Of a stretch of 64,000 bases of DNA, positions 44,345 to 55,527 are shown one piece after another. This stretch comes from Turbatrix aceti. Its lineage: Eukaryota; Nematoda; Chromadorea; Rhabditida; Panagrolaimidae. The stretch lies in assembly GCA_963969345.1 (NCBI GenBank), contig OZ017767.1, positions 7,716,739-7,780,738 of the forward strand, read 5' to 3'. A program made the translations under genes and the position numbers. The notes beneath the pieces are model-generated. The model was not told where the DNA came from. It searched no databases and saw only the letters and a list, made by a program, of their open reading frames with translations. Position 1 is the first letter of the stretch, and every line of letters begins with the position of its first letter.

Positions 44345-46635
44345 ATGGACATCATCGCTCGCGTGCTCACCGAACTCGAAGAACTTCCCCTGAACAACGT
44401 CGCCGTCAATCGACAGCTTATACCTATTTTGGAGGGTATCAGCTCGTTTGTCTTGGAGGTTAGCTTGGATCCATCCTGCGCGATGTCATCTGATTAAGGC
44501 AGCTGTTTTTTTTTCAGGTGGTCAACGGGAATAGGTACGTGATCACGGTGGTTGCGGACGTCGATCTCGATGAAGTCCAGCAAGCCGACATCTGTTACGT
44601 GTCCAACGTCGCTGGATTCTTCAATTCACAGTATTTGGCGGAGATTGTCAAGTTCGACGCTGTCGAGATCCCTCTTGGACGATTTGTGAAATCCATCCGG
44701 GAGATCAACAGTAAAGGTCGTCGGTTTAACGTATTTGTCGGTCAACTGGACCCGTATGCTTTCTACCGGGGACCCTTGGAGGTGTTTTCCGCGCGGAAGA
44801 ATGAAGTTACGCTTGATCAAGTTTTTGTCGTCGCAAAACACCTGAGTAACCTTCACGCTGCTTTCATTCGTCGAGGTTTGCACTTGATATCTGAGATTCT
44901 GAATATTTGTTAGATTCCGTGTGTTTTAGACTTTTCGAACGAAAAAGCAACCGTCGACGAGAATCACGCACCGATCAGAGATCTCTTGGATGCCCGTCTG
45001 TCAGAATACATTCGTCCCTTCATCCAGGCAACTCTCCACGACCGAGATTTTTACTTTTCGAACGCTAATTCGGCTTTTGAAAGGGTAAGATTCTATTTTT
45101 AACTTTCTTTTAGCTTTTGGATATCTTATCTTTGAATTCGATCTTGATGAGCCAGCGTGCGTTGATTTGATATCTGTTGACGCTTGCATGCTTGCATTTT
45201 TGCAGTTTGAAGCGCTCTTCAAGGCGCACAGTCGACTCTCGCACGCGTATCCGTCTTCTTCGGTACTTCCGCGTGTGCCGTGCCATGGAAATCTGACGTC
45301 TGTTGACTTGACTTTTGCGTCAAACGACGAACTCATGCTTATCGCTAACTGGCAGGTTTGTTTTTCTTTCGTTGTACCCAATGAGTCCCGGGCCCGGGTT
45401 TGTTGCCAGATTATGCATCTGATATTTGCTTGTATTTACATCATCCAATGTATGATACAAACAAATGTACTTTAATGCAACAATTTCTGAACTTCTCGAT
45501 TTTTCTGCAGAGTTTCTCAATTTTAGAATTATCTTTTTTTTCGACTCAAAAAAAATCGGATGTTTGAACCCAAACCGCTGGAGTCAAACAGCATGCTAAT
45601 TAGTCACTTTTGCATCATTCACCCGCTTTTGCAAGGGTAATTTTTATGCATAGGAAATGGAATGGGTTTTTTTTGTTCTACGAGCTTTTCTACAGCGGGA
45701 AAACTTGTTCGGGAAGAAAAAAAAATTCCACATGGCACTTGTGCGGTTTTCGAAAAAGTAGCAGGAGATATTATGTTAACCTTTGAATTATTTATGTCAC
45801 GTTTTACGACGAAATGCTGTTTTACCGGGTTTGTGACGTAAAACATTTAATTTAATATTTAAAGAAATTTTGTTTTAAACAGTAGCTAATTTTTTGTTGC
45901 AAATAAAAAGAACTGGAGCTTTCCAGCTCTCTAGCTCTTTTTAATGACAGGAACGTAGTTTGATCTTGATGCTGGACTTTTTTGGTGTCGTTCTAAAAAA
46001 ATGGCGTCATGAAAAGGGAATTCATTCGAATTTAGGGTTTGAGCCGATTTTTTTTGGGGTTAAAAATAGGAATGACGTTTGGTGTTGCAGACAGTTCACT
46101 TTGGCACAATCCTGGACGACATTTGTCACCTGGCTTACACCTCTCTGGATCCAGGGACTCGGCGTTCCAACATTGCACGCGTCCTTCGGGTTTACTATTA
46201 CACGCTCATCGATCACGCGGCTTCTGCGACCAAGTCATTCAAGTTGGAAAACTTGATGGCCTTTTATCGCTCCTACGCGACGTATGCTGTGCTTTCGAGG
46301 TCGGTTTTTGATCTGTTTTCCTGTTTTCTATTCTTAAGGATTTCTGTGCTGGCATTTATGCATCCCCCACTCCGGAGCATGTATACAAATGTCCAGGCGC
46401 TCCCACGGTTTGGCCCGAGTTATTTAGCATCCATCGTCTGCTCACTTTCAGCTTTCCGCATCTCGCAGCACTCATCTCCTCATCCGAATATTCTGACGCT
46501 GAAAAGCGGACCGCAGTCCGGCGATGGGAAGCCGCAGTCGCCGATGCCCACGCTTTCGAATTTGGCGAGCGACGCGCCAGCGCCAGCGCCAGCATCGGTG
46601 CCGGTGCCGGCGTCGGCATCCGTGGACAACGCTAA
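44345..46635 (+). CDS. CHK-kinase-like (DUF1679-type) protein with altered catalytic residues
   Basis: Member of the choline/ecdysteroid-kinase-like family that is expanded in nematodes. Exons 44345-44458, 44518-44875, 44930-45084, 45206-45355, 46091-46299 and 46452-46635 give 389 residues. The catalytic loop, normally HGDLWxxN, reads His236-Gly-Asn238-Leu-Thr-Ser-Val-Asp243. The metal-binding DWQ reads Asn257-Trp-Gln, followed by the family-typical TVHFGTILDDICHL. Both essential aspartates are therefore asparagines and the loop Asn is Asp, so phosphotransfer activity is doubtful and a pseudokinase is likely. The last exon uses a TTTCAG acceptor at 46451. An alternative reading, in which the open stretch 46338-46451 is also coding, is possible. 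The 735-bp intron 45356-46090 is the longest of the gene. Confidence 0.8.
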
Positions 46636-47055
46636 CAAGTTTAATACCTCCTCAGTATTTTTTTTCGTCTGCTTTCCTGCCAAACCCTCCACCACTGCGC
46701 TTCAAATCTTTGGAACTTTGTTATTTGTTTGTCATACCTTTCATATACAACAACAAAAAAATACATATGCACGCGCGATAAGTATTGATAATACCGGTTA
46801 AGTTGAGTGATGAGCACTTGGGAATTTGTGAGATGGCAAAATACTAATTCGAATTTGTACCTGGCAGACAAAATATAAGACGAAGCTTATTAGACAGGTC
46901 TAAGGACAAATTGTCGTCGTCAGGAATTTGAATTTCTGTCGCTGGCGGTAGGTACAAAAGTGAAATGCACGGTTCTTTGGGTGAAAATATTTAGAAATTC
47001 GAAGATTTTGGCAAAGTTTGAGATCATGCAACCCAGGTGAATCCAGGTGAGTTGT
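46636..47055. other. Convergent 3' region of the kinase-like and receptor genes
   Basis: The two genes end tail to tail 420 bp apart. No RNA gene or further exon is seen. GATCCAGGTGA-like words near 47030-47050 are the only repeats. Confidence 0.45.
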
Positions 47056-49007
47056 CTAGACCGGACAACTCATGCTGTCACCATGCTCGTATTCTGGGAT
47101 AACAGCGAGAAACTGCATGGACGGCGAAGAAGGGCCGAGTCGTTCGCTTCCACCGATGCCACTCATCTTCTTGATGAGTGGCGGCGAAGGCGAACAACTC
47201 ATTCGGCCGTTCGGCACGGTCATGTACCGAGAGTTGTAGTACATTGTGTCGACGTTGAAGAGACGGAAGAGTTTTCTTCTGAAAAAAATTGAAACTTTAG
47301 AAAAGTTGTTCTCTGGAACTTTTGAATAATTGGAAATTGGGAACGTCAAATTTGTTATAAATATTTTTCTTGCATAAATTACTATTGACAGTTTTAAGGG
47401 GGGTTTCCGGGGAAGACATGCCTGCCTGCCAGGCTGTCCCAGGAAGTGTTCTGGCGCGTACTTTGGCGATGGCAAAGGGCGATTTTTAATCTCATATACA
47501 TATCACGGATTAGTGTTTTTTTTATAAACAATGAATTGTAAAAAGTTCAAAATACACAAACACCTGGCATTTTCAAAAAAATGTGTGTTTTTTAAATGCT
47601 TCCGTCCTTGTGGATCTTTAACGTTCAGCGCGCACAAATCAGGTGAACCATAAGGAAATACTTGAATTCTCAAAAAACTTGGCATAGGTGAAAAAAAAGG
47701 TCGAATGATTAACCTTTTTTTTTGCCCTTTGCTAAAGTTGCTTCCTTCTCGTTCATCGAACTCGAACTTCTCCCCTGACGTGCCAAAAATTAATTTCCCT
47801 TTTTTATGAATGATGAACAAGGTAGTGACGTGCCAGAAGCAACGGTAGCAGATCACATGGACGGACTTTTTTTACCATGATAATCCGAATGACGCAAAAA
47901 AAAAGACCGACCGGTAACTATGCAAGCGCATGCATGTCTACTTTTTTTTTGCTCTACGCGTTCCCAAATCCGGAAAATCCTCCCGTGCAGGATGCATAGG
48001 ATCATAGACAAACAACATCGTCAGAAGCCCGACTTACCGTATGACAGCGGAGAAAGCGATTAACAAAACAGGATTGACAGCAGAATTGGCGCTGAAGAGA
48101 AGCATGACGAGCCAACTCGCCCATTTGCCCTCACCGGTGCCGATCGTAATGACTACCTGGCCGATGATGAAGACCACGGAGTTGAAGATGCACGGGATGA
48201 TGAGGCGTGCTTCGACGTTAAAATGGTGAGCGTGAGTGGAGGAAAGCTTTTTGCCGCTGGTCGGAGGGGAATGGGTGCCGACGGCGGAATTTCGTTGTTT
48301 GAAGAGCAGGATGATCGCGAACCTGTAAAAATAGTCCAGGTAAATTTAGGTTGTACAGGCAAAAAAACTTACGTGTAGAAAAAAATAGGAATGATCATCA
48401 TGAGCAGATGAAAGGTGAAGAAAAAGAAACTCTGACCTTCTGTCAGGTATTTTGGAAAATCCTCGGCCAACATTCCGTAGTAACTTGGCTCGTAGTAGAA
48501 AGTTACGTACCACGGTTGAAAATGTGTGACCAAAACTTGGATAGCAGCTGCCACATAGCAGCCTGCGCAGATGGAGTAGCTCAGAGCCCTCGACTGAAGT
48601 CTAAACGAATTCGGGAATCTGATTGCCGCAAATCTCGACCAAGCAATGACCATGTAGTGATAACACATGCTGAACCAAGCCCAGTCGAGGTACATCTGCA
48701 CCCAGTGTCTTGCTTCTTTCGAGATGAGCTCGCTCTTGACGAGAATCGTAATTCCAGGCCAAAAAGCGTAGTTGATGAGCAACAACATATCAGCAATCGA
48801 AGCCGAGAACAAAAATCGGAAGCCAATAACATCCTTGTCGCTCTTGAACATGACGTACGATACGAGGGCGTAGAGGGGGAGGAACGCGGAGCAAAATGCG
48901 ATCAGAAAGCCACCCGCGAAGACGTCGTCGAATGCGAGCGGCTGAGAGTACCAGTCTGTCGAGGGACCCGGCGTCGGGGTCGTCGGATTGGCGAGGGATA
49001 TCGCCAT
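47056..49007 (-). CDS. Seven-transmembrane serpentine receptor (Srx-like chemoreceptor/GPCR)
   Basis: Putative G-protein-coupled receptor at the surface of sensory or other cells. Exons 48373-49007, 48038-48322 and 47056-47278 give 380 residues with seven hydrophobic segments. TM1 is at about 30-54. TM2 (about 64-88) contains FLFSASIADMLLLINY. TM3 (about 104-126) ends in AWSRFAAIRFP, the DRY-equivalent. TM4 is at about 142-161, TM5 at about 192-212, TM6 includes IIPCIFNSVVFIIGQVVI, and TM7 has SANSAVNPVLLIAF, an NPxxY-like motif. A helix-8-like RKLFRLF and a long Ser-rich tail follow. The pattern fits nematode serpentine receptors, most like Srx, but a non-chemosensory rhodopsin-class role cannot be excluded. 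A TTTTTTGCAG acceptor lies 24 bp before the ATG. Confidence 0.8.
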
Positions 49008-49031
49008 CTTCGGTGTGTGGACGCTGACTGC

Positions 49032-49041
49032 AAAAAATAGG
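49032..49041 (-). promoter_or_regulatory. Probable spliced-leader or 5'-UTR intron acceptor of the receptor gene
   Basis: On the minus strand the sequence reads TATTTTTTGCAG|TCAGCGTCC, 20-25 bp upstream of the start codon, with no coding exon before it. Confidence 0.45.
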
Positions 49042-52000
49042 TATATAGGTAAATATGTTTGTTATGTACTTTTTTTAAGGGGGTCGCGATCGCGATAAGG
49101 AAGGAACCAGCGCAGTTACGGTGATAACGGTAGTAATACGTGCAAATGTAAATATTGGACCTTTTTGGAAGCTGGTTTTTCGCTACCAACAAGGTCGTAA
49201 GCTTAGAATGCAAAATTAAATCCATCCACGAATTCAAGAATCGCAAAAAAAGCGAAAAACGAATAACGACAAATGAGCAGAAAACATCCATGGCTAACTG
49301 GATAAATCCGAGATTTCTTGCAATGTCGAATAAATTACCCAGGGAGGGGTGCAGGCAGTTATCACCCATCCATCGGCATCCGCCCTGAATGCAGGCGACT
49401 GATGTGAGACTGCACTGCTTTCGATGCTATCAGACGGACAGCGGGGATCTGATAGCGCGACAGGAGAAGGACAGGGACTCGGTAAGCAACAGTCTCGGCG
49501 AACTGAGTGAGGGAGTTGAGACCGTTTTCTGTCTTCCGTCTCCAGGCAAGTGGAAGACAAAGACAAAGAAGAAGAAAAACAAATTTAGGATTCCTTTTAT
49601 GCCCGTTTTTTGCTCTCCGGTGTCACACCGGAGAAACAGAAACAGGAGGTGAAGTCGGCGTAAAGCACCGAATCATCAGCCATTCGAGACAACAACTTCT
49701 TCACGGGAGGCTTTTGGCTTTGTTTGAGACTGAGTGAGACTCGCCTAAAATTTTTTTTCTCAAGTGCCGGCCAGGATACCTTTCACGAGCCAGCCATTGT
49801 CTGTACTTTGGACAAAAGAAGTGTACAAAAAATTATTAAGGACAACACTTGAAACATCCAGGAAGAAATATTTAGTAAATAAGAAACAAGAAACAAGAAA
49901 CAGCGTGTTGTCAAAAATCTGGGATACACAACAATCCAAAAAACGACCGAAATGTATAATAAAAGGGTTGGGCCTTGTTTGTTTGTTTGTTTATTTATTT
50001 ATTTAAATATTTACCTCGAGGGGATGGGTCTCGAGATTAGTCATAACTTGATGAACACGTGTTAGACCGCACACGGGGGCGCACAGCGCAGGTGCACGCA
50101 TAACAAAACAAGTCTGAGCCGAAGATGAAGATGCCACTGGGGAAAAAGAGATTTTTGTCCTTTCTCGAAACCTTGAAAAAGAGACAAAAAAGACTATGGG
50201 AATTTTTATTCATGACGAATTCGGTTACAATGGCACTCTGGACAACCCTCACTAAAAATTACGTATTCCCAAGTTTCATAATCTCATCTCCGGTCTCTGA
50301 CCAGTTAGTGTTAGTTGCCTTGGCATGGACCGTTGGACACTATTATACGATACAATTGGGCCCAACGACGCTGACGGCGTCGTCGCCGAAAGCGATTAAA
50401 ACATTGCCAAGGACACCTGACGTGAAAACAAAAAGCATCCGACATCACCAAAAAAAGTATACATTTTTTTGTCTTTTTTTTGCCGTCAAAAAAACCAAAA
50501 AATTTCATAGATCAATTAAACACGCAGTTAGTAACCAGGATACCAAGTACCCAATAAAAAGTTGTCCAAGTGGAAACATATACGCTACCGTTCCGTTTTG
50601 TTCAAAGAAAGTTGGTACAACGAAAAATGCCCGCATGCATAAACTAGACAAGCAAGAATGCCGGCTAAAGGGAAAGGGGATAGCCGCTTGCTTGGCCGTC
50701 TCCAAACGCCACTGGAGAAAAAAGAACTGGTCAGGCGCGCGTAAAACAGAGCCTTCTGGGAACCGGAAGGAGTGGAGGCGGCCGCGTGCACTGGCGTGAA
50801 GAATCTCGATAGCCACGCTAATAAATTACACCTCATTTAGGCAGCCAAATGAGCTTCTTCTTTTTCTTTTTTTTTTCGTCCGTGGGCTGGAACCGGGCGG
50901 AGGAGGCGTAAATGTAAATGTTTCTTCGGCCAAAAGTCAAAAAAAAAATATTTTTTGAATTTTCGAAAATTTTAAAATAATTTTAAAAATTTTAAAATAA
51001 ATAGAAAATTAAAAAAAAAAATTATTTATACGGGACAACAAATGTCAGTTTATGATATATAAAAATAATAATTTGTAGCAGAACACGGAAATATTTATTA
51101 TAAATATTTAGTTTTTGTTCTTAACGGTAAAAAAATATACATTTGCAAAAAAAATCCGTTTAGTACAAAATGTTGTCATACTGTAGGTTAGCCAAATGCA
51201 GAAGACTGGCTAATAGCGGGTTTCCCCGACCGACTCCGAGTGTCTCACTCAGTCAGACACTTAGCATAACTACAAAAAATGCCTTATCCTGACTTAAAAA
51301 GGCCATAAAAATAGCCCGCAAGTCCAGTCCGCCTTCGGCCTCCGGGCTTCCCCGGACGCCGTGAAATCATCCCAGACAACAAACAACTAAACGGTTCCGC
51401 GTCAGCATAGAGACCACTTCCTGACATCATCCTGACTTTAAGGAGGTCTTGGTACAATTTTGATGTTTTCAGCAGCACTGATAAAAAAAATGGCTGTAAA
51501 ACGATTTTACATTTTTTGTTGTTAGAAATTTTTACAAAATGGGTTTTTTTTTGATTTTGTAAGAAAGTCTTACGTTTTACGTTTTTGTAAGAATTTCTTA
51601 CGTTTTTGTATGATTTTTTTCAAAAACCGTACCTGCCTGCCAAGCACCTCCTCTCACCTGAAGATTGTTTTTTTGTTTTTTTACGGTCCAATACATAGTA
51701 CGTGCACACGTGCGCAAGCCAAAAAGCGGAAAAAAAAGAAGCATGCGAACCTTCACTTTTTCTTGTAAAAGACTCGACAAATCGTAATCTTCACGTGAGA
51801 AAACGCAAAGTCATAATGAAACACGTGAACACGTGAACCGGAGCCCCGGGGCGTCTTGGTCGGTATAAAGGAGTCCTAATGAGTTTATTAGAAATAAATA
51901 AATACATATTATTTAGAAAATTGTTTGAAGAAGAAGAAAAGGCTCTCAAATAGACACGAATTTGAATAATTCAGAGAACAGAAACAGTGAAAAATGAGAG

Positions 52001-52163
52001 GTCAATTATTCATTGGATTTTTTTTTATTTTTGGCATTTTTAGTCGTTTCCATTCATTCAGGAAAAAAATCCGCGCTGTCTTCTCTGTCAAAAAAATATG
52101 AATATTTTACGAGATGGTTGATACTTTTGTTCCAAAAATATCCACCACGTGTGGCTCATCCTA
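49042..52163. other. Gene-poor region with one unexplained long ORF
   Basis: No recognised gene. The plus-strand frame at 50125-50799 (see separate entry) is the longest. AT-rich tracts with TTACG(T)TTTT words (51530-51620) and an 80% A/T block (50930-51130) make up much of the rest. Confidence 0.45.
50125..50799 (+). CDS. Unrecognised 224-residue open frame, doubtful
   Basis: An ATG-started frame without introns, 225 codons long, rich in Lys, Thr and Ser. One weak hydrophobic stretch (about residues 55-80, ISSPVSDQLVLVALAWTVGHYY) is the only feature. No domain is recognised, there is no poly(A) signal close by, and opposing frames on the minus strand are also open. Frames of this length are unusual for DNA with this stop density. 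It may be a young gene, part of a transposon, or chance. Confidence 0.25.
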   Translation: MKMPLGKKRFLSFLETLKKRQKRLWEFLFMTNSVTMALWTTLTKNYVFPSFIISSPVSDQLVLVALAWTVGHYYTIQLGPTTLTASSPKAIKTLPRTPDVKTKSIRHHQKKYTFFCLFFAVKKTKKFHRSIKHAVSNQDTKYPIKSCPSGNIYATVPFCSKKVGTTKNARMHKLDKQECRLKGKGIAACLAVSKRHWRKKNWSGARKTEPSGNRKEWRRPRALA

Positions 52164-52468
52164 CACTGAGAAAAAATTTTTATGTCAGTTTTCAAAACTG
52201 ACACTTTTTGTACAAAAAAACAGCCAAATTTTGGCTGTTTTCAAAACAGCCATTTTCTTGTCAGGAAAAACTGACATATTTCAAAAGCTCAGTTTTTCAA
52301 ACTGGGTTGTTGAGGGTTTTATGTGGCATTCTGCATATGCAAATGTTTTCTTGTGTTCCCAGCATCGTTTAAAAAGTGGATTTATCATCTTTGGGTGAAA
52401 ATGATAGGAGATAAGGCATCTGGTTTCAGCCGCGGCGAAAATGAAAAAAAGCCCAGCTTTTTCCAAAA

Positions 52469-52543
52469 TAGCGATGCTGGTAGGGGGTAGGACTGCGAAG
52501 CTGAGGGTGTGCGGTTCGAGTCCCGCAATACGAAAATTTTTTT
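52469..52543 (+). promoter_or_regulatory. tRNA-like pol III boxes (possible SINE head)
   Basis: TAGCGATGCTGG (52469-52480) fits the A-box consensus at 11 of 12 positions. GGTTCGAGTCC (52513-52523) fits the B box fully, and a T-run follows (from 52537). The flanks do not form an acceptor stem, so it is not a functional tRNA. A tRNA-derived SINE relic or chance are the options. Confidence 0.35.
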
Positions 52544-52619
52544 AATGGTGTTTTTCTATTGTATTCGGCATTTCTAGTTTTTTGGCAAGCAAAAATACAA
52601 ATGTTCGAACAATTTTGAT

Positions 52620-54440
52620 TGCCGAAATCGGCCAAAATTGTCGAATTTGAGGGAGGTATGGTAAAAAAATCGTTGTGAGTGAACCAGAAGAGCTAAAAAT
52701 GTGGGGGACAGCAATTCTGAAGCGCAATAAAATTCTCTAACTAATTTTGAAAAAAAATATACACCTTGTCACTTTGAAAGTTTCGAAAAAATTGAAATTT
52801 CCGAAAAAAATTAGGTTTTCGAAACTTTTTAGAACCCGAGTCACAAAACTGATAGCACCATTGTATTCTGCGTTCATTTTTACCCCTGAGCCTAAATTGT
52901 CAAAAAAATGCATAACAAACGCGCCGTTTGTCGATTTTTTTGCCGAACCCTACTTTGAAAATTTTTGTTGCCTGGAACTCAAAAAAAGTAGGGTTCAGGA
53001 GAAATTATACACCGGCGCGTCGGAAAGAGAAAAAATTCTGAAACACCGCCCTTAGACGTAAAAGATGCTGCGGAATCTAATTTTGATATTCGTTTTTTGA
53101 TCCGGTTTTGAAAATGTTTCGAAATTTTCAAAACAAAATTTTTATTTCAAAAATTTAATTTTTTCTTGCACTTGCCTAATCATTAAGGTAGGACTAAATA
53201 TAATCGTTAGAAAGAAAATTTTGTTGCGCGTCGAATGCATTTTGGATTGGGTTTCGATCTTTATTACGTACATAAATATGATTTTTCTAGTACACCCTAC
53301 TCAAATTTGTCACAAATGCCAACTTTGCAAAACGGGAATCGCCTCATTTGAAAGACGATGCTCGATTCTATTTGTACTAAAAAAAGAAAGACAATAGACA
53401 ATAAACGCTCATTGTTTTGAATTTTTTAAATAAATTTAATTCAACCGACTTTTGTCCAGAGTTCCAAAGCGCACCAGACTGCCGAGGCTTTCGCATGTTG
53501 CGCGCGCGAGTCAATGCATTTTGAAGATGTGGATTTCGCACCAAATTAGAAAAAAATGTAACTCAGCCCAAAATTCATTTTTTTTTATGAAATTTTGTTT
53601 ACAGACAGTTTCAGGGGCGTTCTTTATGCTGACATAATTCTTTTTTTTAATTCGTTCAAAATTGACAAAATCGAAGGAGGTATGGTAGAAAAATCGCGGC
53701 GCATAAACAAAATGAGCTAGGAAGGCAAACAAAAGCAATTCTGAAGCGGAACAAAATTCTCTAACTGATTTTGAATAAAAATCTGTACCTTATCACCTTA
53801 GAAGTTTTGAAAAAAATGAATTTTCTGAGAAAAATTAGGTTTTCGGAACTTTTTAGAACTCAATTTAAAAAACGGAGTACGCCATTCGCTTCAGCGTTCA
53901 TTTCTGCCCCGGACCCTAACTTTTCGCGTAAATGCATTTCAAACGCGATCCATGCCGATTTTTTTACCGAACCCTACTTTGAAAAATTTTGGTGTCTGCT
54001 CACCAAAAAAAGGGAGGTTCAGAAGAAAATTTGCACTGGCGCGCGGAATAAATGTAAAATTCTGACACAATCACTACAGATGTAAAAGATACTGTAGAAT
54101 GCGATGCCGATTTTAGTTTTTGGATTACGCTTCGAAAAAGTTTTGAAAATTCATATTTCAGGAAAATTTTTTGGAAGTTTGAGTTTCTCAGGCATTTGAA
54201 AATTATTATGAATCATGTGCATATTTTTACTGGATAGAAAATTTTGTTGCGCTTCGCATTCATTTTTAACTGCATGCGTAACTTTATTTTTTACCAAGTA
54301 ATGAATTTTCTAGTACACCTCCTTTAATTTTGTCAAAAATGAAAATTTTGAAAAACGCCAGTAGCCCAGTTCGAACGACAATACGTGATTCTATTTTGTT
54401 ACAACAAAAAATTTACAAATATCTATTCAAAAACCTAAGT
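52620..54440. repeat. Two diverged ~1.02-1.04-kb tandem copies inside the element
   Basis: Copy 1 (about 52620-53640) and copy 2 (about 53650-54440 and beyond) share the ordered landmarks GGAGGTATGGTA, GCAATTCTGAAGCG, AAAATTCTCTAACT, ATTAGGTTTTCG and TCTAGTACACC. Each copy contains a plus-strand frame of about 100 codons (around 52747-53055 and 53771-54085) whose translations are clearly related, for example IRFSKLFRT and IRFSELFRT, and DFFAEPYFENF and DFFTEPYFEKF. Confidence 0.75.
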
Positions 54441-54527
54441 TTTCGAATTTAGAAATAAATTTCGTCCAATTAATTTTACAAATAGCGCGTTCTGCGACTT
54501 TTCCGTTGTTGAGGAGTCTCAACACGA

Positions 54528-55133
54528 ATGTTGCGTCGCAGCGCTCGGCTTGATCAGCCCAACTTTGTTCTTTTTTTGTCTATGTTCTTTTTTTCTCGTT
54601 CGTGTTGTAATTGTTGTTTTTTTAGCGTGAATTGTTTTGGTTTTGTTTCAGACTCTTCCGGCGACACCCTCCAAGCATGTACAACCTACCGGCACCCTTA
54701 TCCGAGCGAACCTTCCTCCACTGACGTAGGTTTTTAAATGTTTCCAAGTTTTGGGGCGGTTTCACTATTTTTTGTATACCAACCAAGTTTTAATCATTTT
54801 TTTCCCTTTTATGCGATTGTGCCATGAGAGTTCTGCAAATTGTTAGGTAGGATTGCGCTGCGACAGCTGGGGTGCCAAGATTTGGCTTCACAATTGCAAA
54901 AAAAGGTGAAAAATGATTGAAGGGCAGTTGGCATCAAATTTTTTGATAAAAAATGGCTGGGGTTTTATTTTGTATTCAGTAATTCTTCCAAGCTTTCAGA
55001 TTACTTCACATAGCCTTCATACACTCTTGCCTGCATGCAAAATGTAAGTTTTTGGAAAAAAATTGAAAACCGAGCTAATTTTCTTGATTTTTAGGCCCAA
55101 TCGGCTTCATCAACGGTCAAGGGGCAGCGGTGA
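54528..55133 (+). CDS. Speculative small two-exon gene within the element
   Basis: The ATG at 54528 opens 66 codons with a Cys/Phe-rich hydrophobic stretch up to a GTAGGT donor at 54726. Joining to the acceptor TTTTTAG at 55094 adds 12 codons in phase and reaches TGA 55131-55133 (78 residues). A further acceptor/donor pair (55000-55045) would give other products. There is no homology, so this is kept only as a candidate. Confidence 0.18.
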
Positions 55134-55527
55134 AATCGACGTTGACGGCGAAGACATGATGAACTCGACAACGGCTACTGCAAGCTCTGGCCTAACACGG
55201 TGACACTCCAGAACAGAAACAGACGAGCAAACGGCTCCGCAAGAACGACAAATTCCGCTGATTTTTTGTGTATGCTTTTTTGTTGATTATTTGCTTGATA
55301 ATGATAAATTATGATGTAAACTACGGTTTGAATGGCACAATAGGGGGTAATCAATGGCAAAAAGCAGGGCAACGAAAAAGCGCGGGAAAAACCCATTTGT
55401 CAGTTTTTGTGGCCAAATGTGTCAGTTTTAACAGCCAGAAATGTGTCAGAGAAAACTGTCGTTTTTGGAAATAGCACAAAAACAGCCAAATTTGGCTGTT
55501 TTTCCTGACATAATTTTTTTCAGTGTA

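Larger units (their letters stand above)
52164..55525. mobile_element. 3.36-kb non-autonomous element with CACTGA ends
   Basis: The left end reads CACTGAGAAAAAATTTTTAT followed by GTCAG. The right end is CTGACATAATTTTTTTCAGTG, its diverged complement. TA flanks both sides (52162-52163, 55526-55527). Just inside, both termini contain AACAGCCAAATTT(T)GGCTGTTTT and several GTCAGTTTT/AAAACTGAC words, making inverted ends of about 120-140 bp. The interior has a 1.02-kb tandem duplication, pol III-like boxes and a few splice-like segments but no recognisable transposase. The ends resemble Tc1/mariner-like (TA target) or CACTG-type elements; the superfamily is undecided. Confidence 0.75.

Noticed and set aside
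46300..46451. Open stretch between kinase exons 5 and 6 as extra coding sequence
   Set aside because: Joining 46299 to the TTTCAG acceptor at 46451 keeps frame and family pattern. Including the stretch needs a weak GTGCTT donor. It remains an alternative.
52462..52540. Possible functional tRNA
   Set aside because: The A and B boxes fit, but the expected acceptor-stem strands (TCCAAAA and AATACGA) are not complementary and no anticodon arm forms.
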